A stretch of 64,000 nucleotides of DNA from Reticulascus tulasneorum (Eukaryota; Ascomycota; Sordariomycetes; Glomerellales; Reticulascaceae), in contig LSAX01000012.1 of assembly GCA_001557505.1 (NCBI GenBank), forward strand, positions 124,001-188,000, written 5' to 3'. Under the pieces are notes generated by a model. That model saw only the letters and a list, made by a program, of their open reading frames with translations. It was not told where the DNA came from and did no database searches. Every line of letters starts with the position of its first letter. The first letter of the stretch is position 1. This document shows positions 1 to 9,600 of the stretch, one piece after another. The position numbers were made by a program, and so were the translations under genes.

Positions 1-2
1 CG

Positions 3-524
3 AGGGTTGAGGGTTGTCTTTTTGGCAACGGAGAGCGCACGGGTAATGTAGACCTCGTAACACTGGCGTTGAACATGTACACACAAGGCATCGACCCTGG
101 TCTTGACCTCTCGGACCTTCCCGGCATTCGCAAGACAGTCGAGGAGTTGACACAGATTCCAGTCCACACTCGTGCGCCATATGCTGGGGACTCTGTCTTC
201 CGCGCATACAGCGGCGGTCATCAGGACGCAATTAGCAAGGGCTTCAAGAAATGGAAAGCAGATCCTCGTCTGTGGAAAGTCCCCTATCTGCCCATGGACC
301 CGCGCGATATCGGCAGCTCCTACGAAGCAGTCATTCGCGTAAACTCGCAGAGTGGGAGGGGTGGTATTGCTTGGGTGCTTGAGCGCGGTCTAAATCTTGA
401 AGTTCCCAAAGATCTACTGCAGGAGTTTTCCCTGACTGTAAAATCCGAGTCCGAGGCCAAACACCGGGAACTCGAAGTTGACGAGATTATTGAACTGTTC
501 CAGGGCAAGCACTGCGCGGATTAG
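3..524 (+). CDS. 2-isopropylmalate synthase, C-terminal part (5' end outside window)
   Basis: This is the 3' part of an alpha-isopropylmalate synthase, which condenses acetyl-CoA with 2-ketoisovalerate in the first committed step of leucine synthesis. The frame is open from the window edge and starts inside the conserved stretch reading [16 protein letters not shown], followed by the family motifs [35 protein letters not shown] and [18 protein letters not shown]. The gene therefore begins upstream of base 1; the ATG at base 69 is internal. The protein stops at 522-524, shortly after the end of the catalytic barrel and linker (ending [10 protein letters not shown]). Usual fungal enzymes continue with a leucine-binding regulatory domain of well over 100 residues, and I see no trace of one in the following bases. 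This suggests a leucine-insensitive, cluster-associated copy. A spliced exon beyond the stop is possible but no donor site precedes the stop convincingly. Confidence 0.85.
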   Translation, partial: RVEGCLFGNGERTGNVDLVTLALNMYTQGIDPGLDLSDLPGIRKTVEELTQIPVHTRAPYAGDSVFRAYSGGHQDAISKGFKKWKADPRLWKVPYLPMDPRDIGSSYEAVIRVNSQSGRGGIAWVLERGLNLEVPKDLLQEFSLTVKSESEAKHRELEVDEIIELFQGKHCAD

Positions 525-841
525 AGTGTATTATTTCTGTTCAAGTCTCAAATCACAGCCAGGGATGGTCTCTGTACTGTTGTAGACGCCAATATCGTGG
601 GATACAACACTGCAGAGTGCTCGTGGTTTCAGCGCTTGCTGACTCATGCACCCTGGCGCTGTTTTCAGCTACATGAATGAGCTGCCCGTATGAAGGCGAA
701 TTACAGCGTCTACTTTTCGTCTAAATGTGTTTAATGTCCTATGGCTATGTATTATACGTAGACCGCCTACTGGAATATGTGCTTAGTGATTCAGCAGAGG
801 AGACCGGTGTCCCTTAGCAAGAAGCTTATCTATATAACTCG
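525..841. other. Intergenic gap between convergent genes
   Basis: No coding region is supported here. It lies between the 3' end of the isopropylmalate synthase and the 3' end of a minus-strand isomerase relic, so it should hold two terminators rather than promoters. One TGACTCA (AP-1/GCN4 type) occurs at 640-646, but its place downstream of both genes makes a regulatory role doubtful. Confidence 0.5.
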
Positions 842-1765
842 TCACGAGAGGTCTGCAGACTTGACTATTTCAGAGTGCGTATTTGCAGCAGCCTGTGATA
901 CCTGCGCACTCCTTGACTTCAAATGAACCCAACCCTTACTTACCGCCTCATCCAACCACGGTCGATTTGACGCCTTTACTCTCTCAGAATAACAAATCTG
1001 TTCTTCAAAGAGTAGACTGAGACCAATCTCGCCAACACCATCAAGGAGCATCTGCCTTCGCCTTAGACCCACCGTAAATATGCATTTTCTTTCCCCCGCC
1101 GCCCAGTATTTGCTGGCTTTGCAAGCACGACTGTGATACTTCGACCAGCTCTAGCTTCGACTTCAAGGATGGCCATATCCTGGTCGTTGACGCGTCCTGG
1201 TAATAATCCGTTCTTGGACGAGTTATTGTAGAACATGTCGGCAAAGGACAGTGCCAAGATGACCCTTATGCCAAAGTCTAGCAGAGCCCAAGCTGCGTGC
1301 TCACATGAGCGCCCGCATGCGAAGCTGGGACGTGTGCAGAGTAGAATGCTGGCCTTGGTGTACAGAGACTGATTGAGGATAAGGCTAAAATCTTTTAAGC
1401 CGTCTGGACGCCATCGAGGATTGTAAGAGACCATCGCCCAAACCACGTCGGCGGACTGTGGTGCAGAACTGCTTTGGTAGAATGCAGTCTATGTCGGCGT
1501 CAGCGTGGCCGAGAGGCGCCCCTATACCAGATACTGCAGTAAAAGGACCAACGGCAATTACATCATCATTTCCGATGACCTGGAAATCCTTATACTGTTG
1601 ATTATCGATTTATGCTTCGTTAATTTTTTCGGGATAGCTAGAAGGAAGCTGTGAGAAGGAAGCTGGTCGTCCTCAGTATGCAGGATTTTTCGCAAATCGC
1701 TCAGCCTTCCGTTTGATGGCAGCTGCGGCTGCCATGATTCTCGACGTCAGGTAGGCCCGACCAAA
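842..1765 (-). pseudogene. Isopropylmalate isomerase (LEU1/aconitase type) C-terminal relic
   Basis: Read on the minus strand, this stretch carries in order: a residue run like the end of the LeuC large domain (AYLTSRIMAAAAAI, about 1760-1715); the start of the LeuD swivelling domain (GAPLGHADADIDCILPKQF, about 1515-1465); then FACGRSCEHAAWALLDFGIR and FADMFYNNSSKNGLLP (about 1340-1195), the small-subunit signature with GRS in place of the usual GSS; and the tail MLLDGVGEIGLSL (about 1050-1010). These parts lie in different frames: a break near 1440 (between GLGDGLL and YNPRWRPDG) and another near 1075. The enzyme isomerises 2- to 3-isopropylmalate, the step after the synthase at the left edge. 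It cannot make a working protein as read. The first segment is short and its LeuC assignment is less sure than the LeuD part. Confidence 0.72.
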
Positions 1766-2460
1766 TACGACCGACGTCTGTTGAACCGGTCTTTCAGCAA
1801 GTTTTAGAGCATAAGCCGTGGTTCACCTTATTGCTTATGTTAGGCCGTCTGCATTCGCCTGAATAGGGGCGTTAATAACCTTCAATATCCTAAGCGGAAA
1901 GGTTGTTGTTTGTCCCAGTAATGCAGCAGTCGCACCGATGATATCTTCGTCGACTTCGATGAGCTCGATAGGCACTTCAAGATACCTATTCTGAGACCGC
2001 TTGGCAAAATTTCCCGCTATTAGCAAGAACACCGTCCCAGAGATAACTAGAATCGCATAGGTTCTGTTTGAGTTGGCGCAGTCTGAGTTGGTCGGGAAAT
2101 CTAGGGAAAAAGGTAATTAGTGGAGTACGTGGCTTTCCAGTTACTAGATCGTGGAGTGAAGGTGGTTTGTATCTGCGTAGTAGGATAGATATCCAGAAAT
2201 GCGCTGTTGGAACGCTCGAGCTTCGGAATACTTCAAGCTGGACCAATTGTTGCGAGGTTTTGGAGGACAGCAGCTGGAATGGAACGCTGTCTGCTGTTGG
2301 TAAGGCTCGATTAATTGGTCTATGGCTGCGCAAGTGATTAAGGCGAATATTGTCCCCGAGGTTGCCACACACGCTGCGCTCTTGCCCTGCGAAGCTCGAC
2401 ACGCACCGCGCTCTTTTGGTCGTGTTACTGTCGACCGCTGGCCGCACCTTCGACATCTCG
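1755..2460 (-). pseudogene. Relic of an NRPS terminal condensation (CT) domain
   Basis: Minus-strand translation gives pieces that line up with the C-terminal CT domain of the large synthetase in this window: NIRLNHLRSHRP (cf. KIQLNQLRDYPA), DSVPFQLLSS (cf. DSAPFQLLPF), HDLVTGKPRTP (cf. HNPVTGQPRTP), FLLIAGNF plus LEVPIELIEVDEDI (cf. FLLAAGRF, LEVPIEAIETEEDL), KVINAPIQANADGLT (cf. KVINAPFQANAEGIT) and SVVFGR (cf. DVLFGR). The pieces fall in at least two frames. About 90-100 residues are missing between FPLRI and KVINAP, including the SHALYDG active-site motif, so it is dead. It runs directly into the isomerase relic on the same strand. It may be the tail of a vanished second NRPS or a duplicated end of the present one. 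Confidence 0.75.
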
Positions 2461-2641
2461 TCCCCACTTTTGCATACTTAGGTACATCTGCCCGCTACTA
2501 AAGCTCCAGAAATCCTGGCCCCATGTGGAAACACACGTGCAGCGCTCTTACCCTGCGAAGCTCAACATACACGCAGCTGAGTTCGCCACAAAATTGTCAG
2601 ACGCCGGCCGCAGTCTCTGACCATCGCCAGCTCTTCTGCAT
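2368..2641. repeat. Two degenerate tandem copies of about 110 bp
   Basis: Bases 2368-2476 and 2531-2641 share a common order of words (for example GCGCTCTT.CCCTGCGAAGCTC near the start and CTTTTGCAT/CTTCTGCAT at the end) with many substitutions and small gaps. The first copy overlaps the upstream part of the CT-domain relic. No function is evident; this looks like an old local duplication within the decayed region. Confidence 0.4.
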
Positions 2642-2725
2642 CTATTTGACCGCCAAGCAGCCGAAGCACAGGCTGCAGTGACATGCACGTGGTTCTTTGC
2701 CCCAAACCTGCTTAAATGGATACCT
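2477..2725. other. Non-coding stretch left of the transposon
   Basis: Apart from the second copy of the degenerate repeat nothing is recognisable. Short open frames here overlap on both strands and carry no family motif. Confidence 0.4.
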
Positions 2726-2737
2726 TATGTTAAGGGG

Positions 2738-2790
2738 CACACTAAATGGCCTCCAAGAATCCTTAATTGGCCTCCCAAAAAATACGTACC
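2738..2790 (+). repeat. Left terminal inverted repeat, perfect 53-bp core
   Basis: Its reverse complement is identical, base for base, to 3615-3667. Similarity with mismatches extends inward to about 2860. Confidence 0.92.
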
Positions 2791-3146
2791 ATGACCCCAC
2801 CTGCAGCCCCCCGCCGGGCCAATCAATTTTTGGCTCCAAACACACCCAATTTTTGATCTATACTCCTACAAGCAATATGTCAAGGGATAGATTAACATTA
2901 TCAATTAAATGAAGCTATTCAGAGTCATACAAACCCGGGAATCCGTCAGTTTCATGAGGTTTCCCCTCAAGCTGCTGCTTGAATTGATGCCTACTCAACC
3001 GCAAGCTGCTGTAGCCTAGTAGTATCTGCTTCAAACTGCCAGTAAGCCTTATCAACGGGGCCTTCGAATTGAGGGTTGATATCAGTATTAATCTCTCGAG
3101 CAGCAGGATCATCATCATCCTCCACATCTACAGCCTCAAGCCGATA

Positions 3147-3437
3147 TTATTGACCGTCAGGAAGTCTCTTGAGGGCAAGCCGGAAGGGGTAATTGGTTCT
3201 TTGAGATGAAGATTTCCGCTGTTTGCTGCTATGAACGTCAGGGTTCAAGTTTGGCGTATGAGTCCGTCCCTTTACACAGCAGAATTCGACTTTTGCAGGA
3301 TTAGCAGCTGAAGGGCGGCTGCGATAAACAGAAAGATCGTAGCCGTGAGCCTCCCCGTGCGCGATGAGGGCCTGCTTTGCAGTTGCGAAGCTCGAATAAA
3401 CAGTCCCCAAGGGAGGGCCCGGGCCGCAAGGAGCCAT
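3147..3437 (-). pseudogene. MULE transposase N-terminal fragment (FAR1-like)
   Basis: A 96-codon minus-strand frame inside the transposon carries the pattern ALIAHGEAHGYDLSVYRS, then CCVKGR, then RKSSSQRTNYPFRLALKRL. This resembles the zinc-binding FAR1-like region in front of fungal MULE transposases, where a Cys-Xaa-Gly stretch is followed by RKSSSR..GCPF; here the second Cys position is Tyr (NYPF). No DDE catalytic domain follows. A continuing acidic frame toward 3010 soon meets a stop. Confidence 0.5.
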
Positions 3438-3614
3438 CTCGAGCTGTTGTGAATAGCCTCAAAAATCAAGTTGCTGCTGTTGAGAGTAGGTTGACCTCTC
3501 TGAGTAACGAAGGGAACTACTCAAAGGTGGGGTGGCAATCAAAATTTGGGTGTGTTTGCAGCCAAAAATCGATTGGCCCGGCAGGGTGGGGCATTTTGGG
3601 TGGATTTGGGAAAA

Positions 3615-3667
3615 GGTACGTATTTTTTGGGAGGCCAATTAAGGATTCTTGGAGGCCATTTAGTGTG
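3615..3667 (-). repeat. Right terminal inverted repeat, perfect 53-bp core
   Basis: Exact inverted copy of 2738-2790. It is followed by CCC and then the target-site copy TATGTTAA at 3672-3679. Confidence 0.92.
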
Positions 3668-3679
3668 GCCCTATGTTAA

Positions 3680-4238
3680 TTGATGTAGAAGATCACCAAT
3701 AGCCTATTAAGGCCCGTTAAAGCCCGTTGATTCATACCAGTGAAACTAACGCTAAGGTAGCGTTGTTGGTAGTGTGTATCTGTATCATTTGGTCCGGTGC
3801 GAGCTGCCTGCTCCCATTGGCTCCGTTCCATACTGATTTGCTTAACTCTGAAGTACCGTTCTAGCTGTTCCTGCAAAAATAAGCAATATGTGCCAAATGG
3901 GTAATTTGTGCCAATAGGAAGCAGTTCATCGGGATCCATATCTGCCGGGTATATGCTGGTGGCAGCTTATGGCAGCTTATGGCACACGGGAACACTGCAG
4001 ATACTGCAGATCTGGTGTGCCGAACTTCTTGAGCCGGTGTACGAAGTAACATCTATAGTTTAATTGTCCCATGGGTTGTCGGGTATTCCGCGTTTCGTTC
4101 CTTGTCGGCGGCCGCTCGGCAGCCGCCGGCAGCTCTCCATAATCATATTTCTTAAACCACAGCTGCTCCTCGAATCCAGAGCTAGTAATTATTCCCACTG
4201 AGAAATCTTTCATATTCATCTACCTGCATCACTGCAAC
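3680..4238. other. Upstream region of the first bZIP gene
   Basis: No gene is supported. A ten-base unit (TGGCAGCTTA) occurs twice in tandem at about 3960-3980. The last 100 bases presumably hold the promoter and 5' leader of the bZIP gene, but I see no clear TATA box. Minus-strand open frames here have no recognisable motif. Confidence 0.4.
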
Positions 4239-5596
4239 ATGTCATCTGCCGAGACTAGTACTATTGCAGATGATTACACCCGTTCTCCAAATGGCAAGGA
4301 GAAGAAGCGAGTCCAAAATCGCCTTGCCCAACGAAATTATCGTATGTGGAGAACTTACTCAAACTATTCGGCTGCAGGAAGAAAATCAAGTGAATAACAG
4401 AAGCTCTTACAGGCCAACGCTTGAAAGCCAAGCTCGAAGCGCTTCAGGAAAAAGTGAAGGTACACGAGCAGCATCTTGAGGAATGGACCATAAATCAGTC
4501 AGGCAGCTCGGCTTTGGCATCATCTACGGCACCTACCGTAGTGAACTCGACATGCCCCACCTCGGCGCTGCGACATGATTCTGTGATGATCGTCGATTTC
4601 TTTATAAGTAAGTGGATTGTGTCGCTGCTGGCACATAAACGGGTTGTAAGACATAGTAGACTAAATGGGTTAGCGCCGACAGGTGACGTTGATGGCGACT
4701 GTCCTCCTCATGAGGCCGCAGTTATCGGCCAAACAGCCGCACTCAGCTCTAATGATTTGACAGTAAACCTCTCGTCGGCTACAACTACATGTGCTCGGAA
4801 AACGTCGCACGCGTTGCACGCATTACAAGGACCCCCAGCTTCGGTGGCATCATGTTTAGCGGCCGATTTGCCGGGTGAATTTAGATTTGAGGACGCATTC
4901 TGCTCGCCACAGAGCCTGCATGATCTGGGGCCCAACGAACAAACTCAGCAACACATCACTGGTTTCGCCCCATATAAGTCAGAAGAGAACTTTCAGCGGA
5001 ACGTGGACGCTAACGCTCCCGTTCAAGACCGTATCCGTTATGTCATGGACCAGGCCACAGCTGTGGGCTTTGAGACGCTCGACGAGGCAGCCGTAGCATA
5101 CTACACAGAGATATTTGAAGACACTTCTCCGCTGCGTCTGGATCAGAGAATGAGTCGCAACCGGCAACTGCCTCGGTTTCTGAGCACACTCCACAATGCC
5201 GCCAAGAACTGGAGCGAGTGGGAGCGGCGGGGGTTCCAAGAACAGATAACCCTAGGCGCCGAAGATATTCTTGTTGAGGAGCTGAATTCGTTCCTTACAC
5301 AGCATTTAATAAGTGCTGCTAGCGAAGAACATGCGAAGTACAGTATAGCAGATAAGGGAATTGGCAACAGGAAAGTCCATGAAGGAGGGAGAAAAGTCCA
5401 GGACGGCGTAAGTGGTGTTTCTTTCTAGCCATAGAAAGCTCAGGACTGATCCAAAATGTAGCTGCCAAACCTTTGGGCCCTGACAACAGCTCTACTAGCA
5501 AAGACTGACGTACTCAAGCAAGGCTCCCGGCCAGATATAGTGCTCACTGTCATCGAGACTTTGTGCTTTGATAGAAGGGAAAATCTCGCAGACTGA
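4239..5596 (+). CDS. bZIP transcription factor (paralogue 1, intact)
   Basis: A four-exon gene: 4239-4341, 4413-4607, 4683-5407, 5462-5596, giving 385 residues. Introns open with GTATGT or GTAAGT and close with AG. The basic region KEKKRVQNRLAQRNYR spans the first intron and continues into a leucine-zipper-like helix (QRLKAKLEALQEKVKVHEQHLEE). The middle is low in similarity. A conserved C-terminal domain follows (about residues 245-320: RIRYVMDQATAVGF, YYTEIFEDTSPL, SRNRQLPRFLSTLHNA, SEWERRGFQEQITLGAEDIL) and the last exon adds LPNLWALTTALLAK and VIETLCFDRR. The second intron (75 nt) has no stop, but its position is confirmed by the two paralogues, where it cannot be translated. It probably acts as a nuclear regulator of the adjacent synthetase. 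Start chosen as the first ATG ahead of the basic region. Confidence 0.85.
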
Positions 5597-6694
5597 TTAT
5601 AACGGGAATGAGATATTATTGTTTATATTAACCGTGTCAAATCCTTCCAGTCAACCGAACAAAGGCCACGACGGTCTTACGTTACAAGGTGTAGCCACTT
5701 CGGTAGACCCTTTTGCCGGCCATGACGAGCAGCTTATCTTGTCTAAATAACTCTTTTACACAATAAATAGCCAATTCAAAAACTCCCACGCGCTCTTCGC
5801 TATACGACATACGAGGTTCAATAGTAATAATTCCAGACATATGATAGACTGGAAATAGGTATTAGTGTACTCCTGGGAATATCTGTTATCCGCATCATCT
5901 TCCGGCATAAGACATTTAATCAGAGGGTATTTCCCGTTTAATCTTCTCACATGTGAAGTTCCAGGTTATTAAAAGCCATTGTTGTATTATGACTCTTCAT
6001 TCTACAATGTCGATGTGGGATCCACCGCTGGAGGAAGACTGTCCATAATTACAAAGGAGATAATGGCCCCAAAAAAGCAATGTTAACACAACGAGTAGAG
6101 GTTTCCTACCTTACAATCGAAAAGATTTGAAAGGATGGCTTGTAGCAGAGGGGTCTGCTCCCACATTGATTCGAATGTAATGTAGACACGCGTAGCAACT
6201 CAAGATTGGCTAATAGATTGTCTTCAGCACCGGACTATTGATGGATTCGGCGCTTCCTGTATGTTTGTCCTAGACAACGCCGATTTCTTGCTTGAAGCCA
6301 AACCCCTATCCTTGGTCAGTGTCCATATCTAAGGGATTGAGTTTGTCAGGGAATGCACAGCAAAGCCCGCACAACCTTGCGATGGCTCGATGATATCATG
6401 TAGACACTCCTGATTTTGCATATATCATCAGCTTCCTTTTATCCACGTAACTAAGAGGACTCACCTCAAGTATAACAAGCATATAAATGTATTTAAAAAG
6501 AGCTCAAGGGAAAGGTTGATCACTGAGAACAAATCAAGACAACTTAGCTTGCCAATGCAGCATCTGTATGCATTTTGGTCGCAAAGTAAAGCAAAAGTGC
6601 AAATTTTTAATAGGCCTTCATTTACCAAATGAAGACAGGACTTACCGTCCTTGAACTACACTAAACTACCAGAAATCAAACAGCTCCCATATAC
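5597..6694. other. Downstream region of bZIP 1 and of the NRPS (convergent)
   Basis: No gene is supported. The stretch lies between two 3' ends. Around 6120-6330 a broken frame gives DLKGWLVAEGSAP and, after a frame change, TRVATQDWLIDCLQHR, which faintly recalls a BRCT repeat; this is too weak to annotate. Confidence 0.45.
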
Positions 6695-9600
6695 CTAGTC
6701 AACGGAGTTTTGTAAAGCTAAATTCAAGGTGAGAATTCTCCCACAGAGCTCTTTGAGCATACGGTCTACCGTCATCTCCTCACAAATTCGACGGCTCGCA
6801 CCTATGGAAACTCGCAGGTGAAGCCCATCTGGCTCAGGAACTCCTATTATATCCAAATCGTGAAACGGTACCTCGTTCACGGTTTCCATCTTTGTTGTGG
6901 TGTTGCAGTCGCTTGACTCGTGTGTTTGAGCATCTCGTGGTAAACCGTCCAACCGGATCCGCTGATCTTTAATTTGACTTTCAGGGTGCATGTCAAAGTT
7001 CTGGTAAGTGGCGCAACAGCCATAGTTTGTGGTAGTTTCCGGCCAGTTTGTGCAATTTTCCTTCAGTTCGTTGAGTCCTAAAGTCTCAAAAGGTACACTG
7101 TTAAGATATTGATCTTGTACCTTGTGGAGCAACTGTATCGAGTCGGTATCCTTGTCTATGTAAACGCGCACAGGCACTTCGTTGGTGCATGGACCGACTA
7201 TGTGTTGGTAGTTGACCGGTAAACAGTTCCGTCCAGATACGACTCGACCAAAAAGGACATCCTTCGACCCTGTCTCTTTTGCGAGCATTAGAGCGCAAGC
7301 GGTCGTAAACACCGTTGCCTGTGTAATGCCCTCTGCATTTGCCTGGAAAGGGGCATTAATGACCTTGTCCATAACCCAGATACCATCCAATCCTAGGTAC
7401 TGTTCACGAGCACTGCCTGTGCTTTGTACAATTGTCATTGAGGAGTTCTGCAGAACAGAGCGCCAGAACTCGTAACCGTCTTTGCGGCTGTTGCACATGT
7501 GTTGGATATAGAGAGAGAATTTGACCGGCGTTGGAAGACGATCTCCGTTGTAAAGAGTGTGAAGAGACCGTACAATATTCTCGAAACTCAGGCCGTCGTA
7601 TAAGGCATGAGACATTTGAAATACTATTCGCACTTTCGATGTCCGATTATTCAGAATTACCGCTCTTAGTAATGACTGTCCCAGGCGAAGAGGTCGTTGT
7701 AGATCCGCATCTCGTAACGCACGGGTCGCACAATTAAGATCTTCCTCCGTTTCGATGGCCTCAATAGGCACTTCAAGGTGCTCTAGGACTACTTGGTAGA
7801 ATCGGCCTGCTGCCAACAAGAAAACCGTCCTGAATATATCGAAATGTTGGACTAAAGCTTCACAGGCTCTTTTTAGCCTACCACAGTCCGAATCTGGTGG
7901 GAAGTCTATGAAGAAAAGCGACGGGGTGCGCGGTTGTCCCGTCACTGGATTATGAAGGAAAAGCTCCTGTATCCGCGTAGCAGGATATATGTCTAGGACT
8001 CTGCCTTGGGATTGGTCAAGTTGCGGAAAGATTTCACGCTGCACAAAATTTTGTGGTTGTTCAAAAGGGAGCAGCTGGAATGGAGCGCTGTCCAGCGTTT
8101 GCAAAGGGTTGCTCGCTGGGTAGTCCCGCAACTGATTAAGCTGAATCTTGTTCGCGAGATCCATGAGCACCGGCTGCTCAAAAACATCTTTAACTGAGAC
8201 GCGTGTACTCAGTCGACGGCTGATGCGCGCAGCAAGCTTTGTGGCCATAAGCGAGTGCCCTCCAAGATGGAAAAAGTTGGCATTGATGCCGACCTCTACG
8301 CCAAGCACATCTGCAAACTCCTCGCACAGCGCGAGTTGTAGCTCGTTACGTGGCGCCACATGTGTAGACGTCGCTGTTTTAACTATTGTAACTCCCATCG
8401 TCATTCGGGTGAGCTCAAGCCGGTCGACCTTACCATTAGCATTAATAGGCATCTGATCCAGCTCAATAATCCGTGCCGGGATCATGTACTGTGGGAGTAG
8501 GCCTTGGAGCGAATTGCAGATATTTTGCTCTGTCTGCGTGACAAATTGTTCTTTCCAGCTTCCTAGGCGTTTGGTAACGTTGTCGCCGGCCAAGTCCTGC
8601 TCGATGAACTCCTTTCCTCGGGCGACGACAAAACCAATCATCTCTGGGTCATGACCATCACGCTTCCGGACAACGACGGCCGCGTCGCGCACAGCATCCT
8701 GGCTGAGCATCGCATGCTCCACCTCGGCGGGCTCGATACGGTGGCCTCGAATCTTGATCTGCTGGTCCATCCGCCCAAAGAACTCGATCTGGCCATCTTT
8801 CGGCCGGTACCGTGCGCGATCGCCCGTTCTGTATGCACTTACAAGCTGGCCTTCAATGTTGATTTGGATAAAGCGATCTAGATCCAGGGATGGATCGGTA
8901 TAGCCTCGAGCAAGCCCGTCTCCGGTAACAACAAGCTCTCCCATCATGCCGAGCGGAACAAGCTTCTGGCGTGCATCCATGATGTAAGCCCCGGAGTTAC
9001 TGACAGCCCGGCCTATAGGCACACCGTTTACAAACAACTCACGCTCGGAAATCTTGTAAATAGTGCTAAGAACCCCATTCTCGGTAGGACCATACGCATT
9101 ATAAACTCCACCCCGGACAAGAGTTTGGGCCTTGATTGCATCATGACTATCAAACCGATCACCCGCGACAAAGAGGACATCCAAGGCGCTAATCATGCTA
9201 GGCATGTTGTCTAAGCACTGCTTGAGTAATGGGGGCGGGAGAATTGCTCCACGGACATGTTCCCGCGCAAATGTAACCTCGAGTGCGTTGCTGTCCAAGG
9301 TGGTAAAATAGTCGATGCAAACCAGCGTTCCTCCGTTAAGCAGTGTTGCCAGCGTCTCCCACACTGCTACATCAAAGGCAATGTTTGTTAAGTGCGCGAA
9401 GCGAACTCTCTGCGGGAGCTTGGATACAACATCACTGTGCTTTACGAGTCGTAAAATGCTACGGTGCTCGACCATGACGCCTTTGGGTCGGCCAGTCGAT
9501 CCGGACGTGAAGATGACGTATGCAAGGCTTCGCGCCGAAGGTCCTTCAGCCGCTGCTGTAAGGTCACCGAGACCACAGTAGCTCAGAGCATCGCTAATCC

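Larger units (their letters stand above)
2734..3671. mobile_element. Mutator-like (MULE) element, 938 bp, non-autonomous
   Basis: The element is bounded by long terminal inverted repeats and by an 8-bp direct repeat, TATGTTAA, at 2726-2733 and 3672-3679, as expected of a target-site duplication. The outermost bases are GGGGCACAC on the left and, inverted, GGGCCACAC on the right. A 53-bp core of the inverted repeat (2738-2790 against 3615-3667) is identical, and weaker similarity continues inward to about 2860 and 3535. The interior holds a minus-strand fragment resembling the FAR1-like N-terminal region of fungal MULE transposases. Long inverted repeats with an 8-bp duplication fit MULE better than hAT (short inverted repeats) or Tc1/mariner (TA duplication). 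It lacks a full transposase and cannot move itself. Confidence 0.8.

Noticed and set aside
6120..6330. BRCT-like trace (DLKGWLVAEGS and TRVATQDWLIDCL)
   Set aside because: Two short pieces in different frames, separated by stops; the similarity is too faint without a profile search.
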